Below, piece after piece: positions 59,188 to 64,000 of a stretch of 64,000 nt of DNA. The position numbers and the translations under genes were made by a program. Within the stretch, counting starts at the first letter, position 1. Each line of letters begins with the position of its first letter. The stretch is from Nicotiana tabacum (taxonomy: Eukaryota > Streptophyta > Magnoliopsida > Solanales > Solanaceae), in contig NC_134089.1 of the NCBI RefSeq assembly GCF_000715075.1, positions 110,429,157 to 110,493,156 on the forward strand, in the 5' to 3' direction. The notes under the pieces were generated by a model. It was not told where the DNA came from. It saw nothing but the letters and a program-made list of their open reading frames with translations, and did not search any database.

Positions 59188-61845
59188 TGTCACTACCCCA
59201 GTTCGCCCTCCGTGAACTGTCGTGATGGTACCTAGTCTCTATGACTAGGTAAGCCTAACAAGTGCGGAAATAAAATTTAAAATTGCGGAAATATAAATAA
59301 AGGAAAACAAAGAATAACCAAAGAGGGAAGCAATATATAGAAAGCCGCTCGACATATACATCACGACATCTCAAACCTCTACAACACTATCCCAAAACCC
59401 GACAACTCACGGGAACACAAGCTAGAAGAAATACAGTAAAATGCTCTAATCTCCAGAATGTCTACATCAACAGTAAGATAGAAAGGCTAACACTACAGGA
59501 TAGAATAAAGATAGAGACTCCTTGGTCTACGGACGCGGCAGATGTACCTTGAAGTCTCCGAATGATCTCCCTGCCTCAAGGGTGATAAGCCTGGGTAGAG
59601 GTACTTGGATCTGCACATGAAAAACATGCGCAGAAAGGGGCATGAGTACATCACCGCGGTACTCAGTAAGTGCCAAGCCTAACCTTGGTCGGGTAGTGAC
59701 GAGGTAGGTCAGGGCCCTACTGAGGTAAATAATAATAAACATGAAAGGATAAGATAAACAGTATAAATGAGAATCTACAGTAATAACCTATACAGTATGA
59801 TAAAAGTACAATAACAGAAACAGAAATAAAGGCATAACACAAGGAAAACACCACCCACAGCAAGGATAATAACCGGGGATCTCTTGGTATCCTCAATATA
59901 TATATGTCAGGGATCTCTTGGTATCCCGAGGATCTCTTGGTATCCTCAATATATATGACAAGGATCTCTTGGTATCCCGAGGATCTCTTGGTATCCTCAA
60001 TATGTACACTAGGGATCTCTTGGTATCGCGCACCTCAGTCCAGATCATAAATACATGCAGGGGATCTCCCGGGATGCCGTCCCGTAGACCCAAATTAAAA
60101 CACACAACAGCATCTCAAGAATATCAAAATAAATACTAAAATAGTAACAAGTAAATAGTTAATTCTAGCCTAACATGCTTCACGTAATGCAATTAAGGCA
60201 GTTTAAGCAAATAGGCAATTAAGTCAACTAAGCATGCTTTTCTAAACTAACACAGGCTAAGTTTGCAAGTAGAATAAAAACAGGTAAGAAAGGAACTCAG
60301 TTTAAATACTTAAAGTAAAACCGGATTTTCAACAATTAGCTCAAGTACGCGCTCGTCACCTCACGTACAAGGCATTTCAACTATCAAATATCATATCCTA
60401 AGGGGAAGGTCCCCCACACAAGGTTAGACAAGCCACTTACCTCGAACCGGTTCAAAATCAACTCGAAACCACACTTTTGCCATGAGTATCCGACTCCAAA
60501 TGACCCAAATCTATTCAATTCAATTGCATATTGTAAATAACATCTCAAGTAACTGATTCTACAGTTAAAGTCTAAGCTAATACGAGAAATTATGTAAAAT
60601 GACCAAAAATGCCCCTCAGGCCCACGTCTCGAAATCGGGTGAAATTTACATTTCCAGAAACCTCGTACTCTCACGAGTCTATACATAACAAGAACACTGA
60701 AATCAGAGTCTAAATGTCCCCTCAAATCCTCTTTTAAAGGCCTCTTAAACTCAATCCCTAATTATCCATTTTTCCCAAAATTTTCACCACTAATTAGGTC
60801 TTTTAATCACATAAAAACGAGTTATGAAGTCAAGGATGTTACCTCCAAGCGATTCCCCTTTATTTTCTCAAAATCACTCTCAAAAGCTTCAAAAATGATA
60901 GAAATGGTGGAAATAAACTCCCAAGTCGCGGAACTCCTTTTTAAAATAATGCTCAGTAGTTTCCTCATCTGCGGTCCCGCTTCTGTGACTTCCCACTTAA
61001 GGCCAGATTTTGCATTTGCGACCCTTTACCCGTAGGTGCGGTACTGCTTCTGCGGAAAATATACCGCATCTGCGGTTCCTGGAGAGATGGCCAATTTTTG
61101 CTTTTGCGTCTCCTTAGCTGCTTCTGCGGCTCCGCATCTGCGGTCCCCAAACCACAAATGCGAACATACTAGAAGGCCAGCTGCTGCACAACTTCAACTC
61201 CAAAATTTTCTCCGTTAACCATTCGAATTCATCCCGAGGCCCCCGGGACCTCAACCAAGGGCATCAACATATCCTAAAACCTTATTCAAACTTGTTCAGA
61301 TCTTCAAAACACTTCAAACAACATCAAAGCAGCCAAAACACACCGGATTCAAGCCTAAGTTTCAAAAATCTTCCGAATTCCATTTTTGATCAAAACCCAA
61401 CCAAACACGTCTGAATGACCTGAAATTTTGCACACACATCCCAAATGTCATAATGAAACTACTGCAACTTTCGGAATTCCCTTCCGACCCTCAGACCAAA
61501 ATATCGCTGTGGAACCGGAAACTTCAAAATTTCGACCTTCAGCATTTCAAGCCTAAATTAGCTACGGACCTCCAAAATACAATTCGGACACGTTCCTAAC
61601 CCCGAAATCACCCAACGGAGCTAACAGAACCATCAGATTTCCGTTCCAAGGCCGTAATCACACTATTCCAACTACGGTCAACTTTCCATAACTTGAGCTC
61701 TCATTTAGGAACTAAGTGTCCCGAAACTCACCGAAATTCAAAACCGAACGTCCCGGAAATTCACATTAGCAGAAATAAACTTGGGAAAAGAAGTTAATAG
61801 GGGATCAGGGCGTTAATTCTTAAGACGACCGGCCGGGTCGTCACA
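59188..61845 (-). repeat. 3' LTR of the chromovirus (2658 bp)
   Basis: It starts TGTCACTACCC and ends GGGTCGTCACA on the plus strand. It includes the GGATCTCTTGGTATCC array (59876-60080) and a CTGCGG/CCGCA cluster (60965-61165). Confidence 0.9.
59876..60080. repeat. Array of GGGATCTCTTGGTATCCC units in the chromovirus LTR
   Basis: About seven copies of GGATCTCTTGGTATC, several forming GGGAT/ATCCC inverted repeats, separated by CTCAATATATA or CGA. Frames here (59893-60105) are by-products. Confidence 0.92.
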
Positions 61846-61862
61846 TCCTCCTACACTTAAAC
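61846..61862 (-). other. Polypurine tract of the chromovirus
   Basis: The reverse complement TTTAAGTGTAGGAGGAT precedes the LTR start TGTGACGACC. Confidence 0.8.
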
Positions 61863-61889
61863 ATTCTTCGTCCTCGAACGAGCATAGAG

Positions 61890-62520
61890 ACATACCTGAA
61901 GTAGTGAAAAGATGAGGGTAGCGGTTGCGCATATCCTGCTCGATCTCCCAGGTCGCCTCCTCGATCGACTGACCCCGCCACTGAACCTTCACTGATGCAA
62001 TGTTCTTTGACTTCAGCTTTCTGACCTACCTGTCCAATATCGTCACTGGCTCCTCAACATAAGATAGATCCTTGTCTAACTAGATTGAACTGAAATCCAA
62101 CACGTGCGATGGATCACCGTAATACCTCCGGAGCATCGAAACAAGAAATACCGGATAAACTCCTGCCAAGCTGGAAGGTAAGGCAAACTCATAAGCAACC
62201 TCCCCAACACGCCTCAATATCTCAAAAGGGCCAATAAACCTCGGACTCAACTTCCCTTTCTTCCCAAAACTCATAACGCCCTTCGAAACCCGAAGCAGAA
62301 CCCGCTCTCCTACCATATAGGAAAATCACGAACCTTCCGGTCCGCGTAACCTTTTGTCTAGACTGGGCCGTACGGAGTCTATCCTGAATCACCTTAACTT
62401 TCTCCAAAGCATCCTAAACCAAATATGTGCCCAATAGTCTAGCCTCCCCCGACTCAAACCAACCCACCAAGGATCTACACTGCCTACTATATAAAGCCTC
62501 ACACGGCACCATCTGAATGC
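61890..62520 (-). pseudogene. Integrase C-terminal domain and chromodomain of the chromovirus
   Basis: The frame 62316-62080 has MSFGKKGKLSPRFIGPFEIL, GEVAYEFALP, VFLVSMLRRYYGDPSHVLDF, the GPY/F-type integrase tail. After a TAG at 62080-62082 the same region carries RKLKSKNIASVKVQWRG, EEATWEIEQDM and RNRYPHLF, a chromodomain that in this clade targets insertion to heterochromatin. A further stop near 62030 and frame changes at 62316-62407 break it. Confidence 0.88.
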
Positions 62521-62524
62521 TGGA

Positions 62525-62990
62525 CTAATAACTATTGTTGTAAGAAAACTCCGCCAATGGCAAGAACTGATCCCAAGACCCTCCAAACTCAATCACACAC
62601 GCACAGAGCATATCCTTAAGAATCTGAATAGTGCGCTCAGACTGTCCGTCCGTCTGAGGGTGAAATGTTGTACTCAACTCTACTCGAGTACCTAACTCAC
62701 GTTGAATGGCCCTCCAAAACCGTGATGTAAATTGAGTACCTTTATCTGAAATAATGGAAACTGGAATACCATGCAGACGAACAATCTCCCGGATATAAAG
62801 CTCTGCCAACCGCTCCGAAGAATAAGTAGTACACACAGGAATGAAACGAGCGGACTTGGTCAGCCGATCCACAATCACCCAAATAGCATCAAACTTCTTC
62901 AAAGTCTGTGGGAGTCTGACTACAAAGTTCATGGTGATCTGCTTCCACTTCCACTCCGGAATCTCTATTTATTGAAGCAACCCACCCGGT
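62525..62990 (-). pseudogene. Integrase catalytic core of the chromovirus
   Basis: [30 protein letters not shown] (second Asp) and [15 protein letters not shown] (Glu) are clear. The first catalytic Asp, in the MDFV motif of the family, is Asn here (ATG AAC, 62932-62927), from GAC by G to A. A stop lies at 62993-62995 and one near 62970, so the copy is inactive. Confidence 0.92.
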
Positions 62991-62992
62991 CT

Positions 62993-63565
62993 TTAGTGCT
63001 CATACTTCACCTGTTGGCAGTTGAGGCACTGAGCTACAAATCCAACTATATCTTTCTTCATCCGCCTCCACCAACAGTGCTGCCTCAAATCCTGATACAT
63101 CTTCGCTGCACCCGGATGGATAGAATACCGCGAACTATGGGCCTCCTCTAGAATCAACTCTTGTAGCCCATCAACATTAGGTACACAAATCCGACCCTGC
63201 ATCCTCAATACCCCATCGTCAACAATAGTCACATCTTTGGCATCACCATGCTGAACCTTGTCCTTGAGGACAAGCAAATGGGGATCATCATATTGCCGCT
63301 CCCTAACACGGTCAACTAAGGAAGACCGAGAAACCACGCAAGCTAGAACTCGACTGGGCTCCGAAAGATCCAATATCACAAACTGGCTGGCTAAGGCCTG
63401 AACATCCATCGCCATAGGCCTCTCCGATGCTGGTAAATATGCCAAACTCCCCAAACTCTCTGCCCAGCAACTCAAGGCATCAGCCACTACATTAGCCTTG
63501 CCCGAGTGATACAAAATGGTGATGTCATAGTCTTTTAGCAACTCCAACCACCTCCTCTGGCACAA
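62993..63565 (-). pseudogene. RNase H end and integrase zinc-binding domain of the chromovirus
   Basis: RRWLELLKDYDITILYHSGKANVVADALS is the RNase H tail (shown here as separate known motifs RRWLELLKDYD and GKANVVADALS). The HHCC zinc region runs from EEAHSSRYSIHPG to CLNCQQVKYEH. The frame is the same as 63838-63578; a TAA at about 63575, a Gln codon in relatives, separates them. Confidence 0.9.
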
Positions 63566-63577
63566 ATTTAGATCCTT

Positions 63578-64000
63578 TTACTTGAACAAATACTGCAAGT
63601 TATGATGGTCAGTATAAATCTCACAAGGAACCCCATATAAATAATGGCGCCAAATCTTTAGGGCGTGAACAATGGCAGCTAACTCAAGGTCGTGAATAGG
63701 GTAGTTCTTCTCATGAATCTTCAACTGTCTGGACACGTAGGAAATCACCCTACCATATTGCATCAACACCGCTCCGAGGCCAATCCTCGAGGCATCACAA
63801 TAGACCGTATAAGATCCTGAACCCGAAGGTAATACCAAAACTGGGCTGTAGTCAATACTGTCTTGAGCTTCTGAAAGCTCGCCTCACACTCCTCTGTCCA
63901 CTGAAATGGAGCACCCTTCTGGGTCAATATGGTCATAGGGGCTGCGATTGATGAAAACCCCTCCACAAAGCGACGGTAATAGCCCGCCAAGCCAAGGAAA
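63578..64000 (-). pseudogene. RT end and RNase H of the chromovirus, cut by window
   Basis: [18 protein letters not shown] opens RNase H with its first Asp, followed by [37 protein letters not shown] and [12 protein letters not shown] (a further catalytic Asp). The upstream frame (63990-63763) has MAGYYRRFVEGFSSIAAPMT and the end of RT. A frameshift lies near 63790-63830. Confidence 0.92.

Larger units (their letters stand above)
59188..64000 (-). mobile_element. Ty3/gypsy chromovirus (Tekay/Del-like), 3' part
   Basis: A 3' LTR (59188-61845), polypurine tract, chromodomain, integrase, RNase H and the end of RT follow in minus-strand order. The element leaves the window on the right. The left target duplication would be ATTTG (59183-59187). 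The chromodomain after integrase defines a chromovirus. It lies in element B and is the youngest insertion at this end. Confidence 0.93.

Noticed and set aside
59893..60105. Repetitive ORF (DPRDTKRSL repeats) as a repeat protein
   Set aside because: It is a by-product of the GGGATCTCTTGGTATCCC array in the chromovirus LTR.
60965..61218. Cys-rich and basic short ORFs in opposite strands
   Set aside because: They lie in the CTGCGG cluster of the LTR; no signal peptide or conserved cysteine pattern supports a peptide gene.

Overview
This window is plant nuclear heterochromatin built almost entirely of transposable elements. I see no convincing host gene, rRNA, tRNA gene or CRISPR array. Long LTRs, Tat/Ogre-type and chromovirus Ty3/gypsy elements, a Ty1/copia element, and Mutator-, Harbinger- and hAT-type DNA elements suggest a large-genome dicot. 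Sequence style suggests Solanaceae, possibly Nicotiana; that is inference, not a database match.

Layout: (1) 1-9202 is the 3' part of a plus-strand Tat/Ogre-like element (Tat-1 here): integrase end, a long 3' untranslated region with minisatellites, and a 4.4 kb LTR. (2) 9203-14211 is the oldest-looking spacer. It holds a Mutator-like element with a 9-bp target duplication (9360-10742), a Harbinger derivative with a transposase remnant and TAA duplication (11645-12682), and a hAT-type element with a perfect 8-bp duplication (12989-13678). (3) From about 14.2 kb to 48978 runs one plus-strand Ty1/copia element, split by later insertions. Its gag is split by a complete 22.5 kb minus-strand Tat/Ogre-like element (Tat-2, 14547-37079, duplication ATTAT). 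Its protease-integrase spacer is split by a 10.1 kb minus-strand gypsy element that has lost RT to integrase (38247-48375, duplication TTCTT). Its integrase is split by another minus-strand LTR element beginning at 48979. (4) 52811-59187 holds a partial plus-strand gypsy LTR, then a second plus-strand LTR with primer site and non-coding internal sequence. (5) 59188-64000 is the 3' part of a minus-strand chromovirus (LTR, chromodomain, integrase, RNase H, end of RT), leaving the window on the right.

Tat-2 is the centrepiece. In transcription order it has: 5' LTR, a tRNA-Arg-type primer site inside a 41-nt tRNA-like segment, an extra ORF1 (DUF7745/plant-mobile-domain-like plus coiled coil), gag, protease with a G-patch-like tail, RT, RNase H, a second archaeal-type RNase H, integrase, repeat-rich 3' UTR, polypurine tract and 3' LTR. 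gag-pol is inactivated: catalytic residues of protease, RT and the second RNase H, and a zinc ligand of integrase, are all lost by G-to-A changes. ORF1 still has 465 open codons, the longest reading frame in the window.

No new defence, regulatory or metabolic system was found. The most unusual signals are the 3'-UTR minisatellites that share a monomer between Tat-1 and Tat-2, the extended tRNA-like primer site, arrays of tiny hairpins in gypsy LTRs, a leader segment shared by two otherwise different gypsy elements, and the recurrent loss of catalytic acids.
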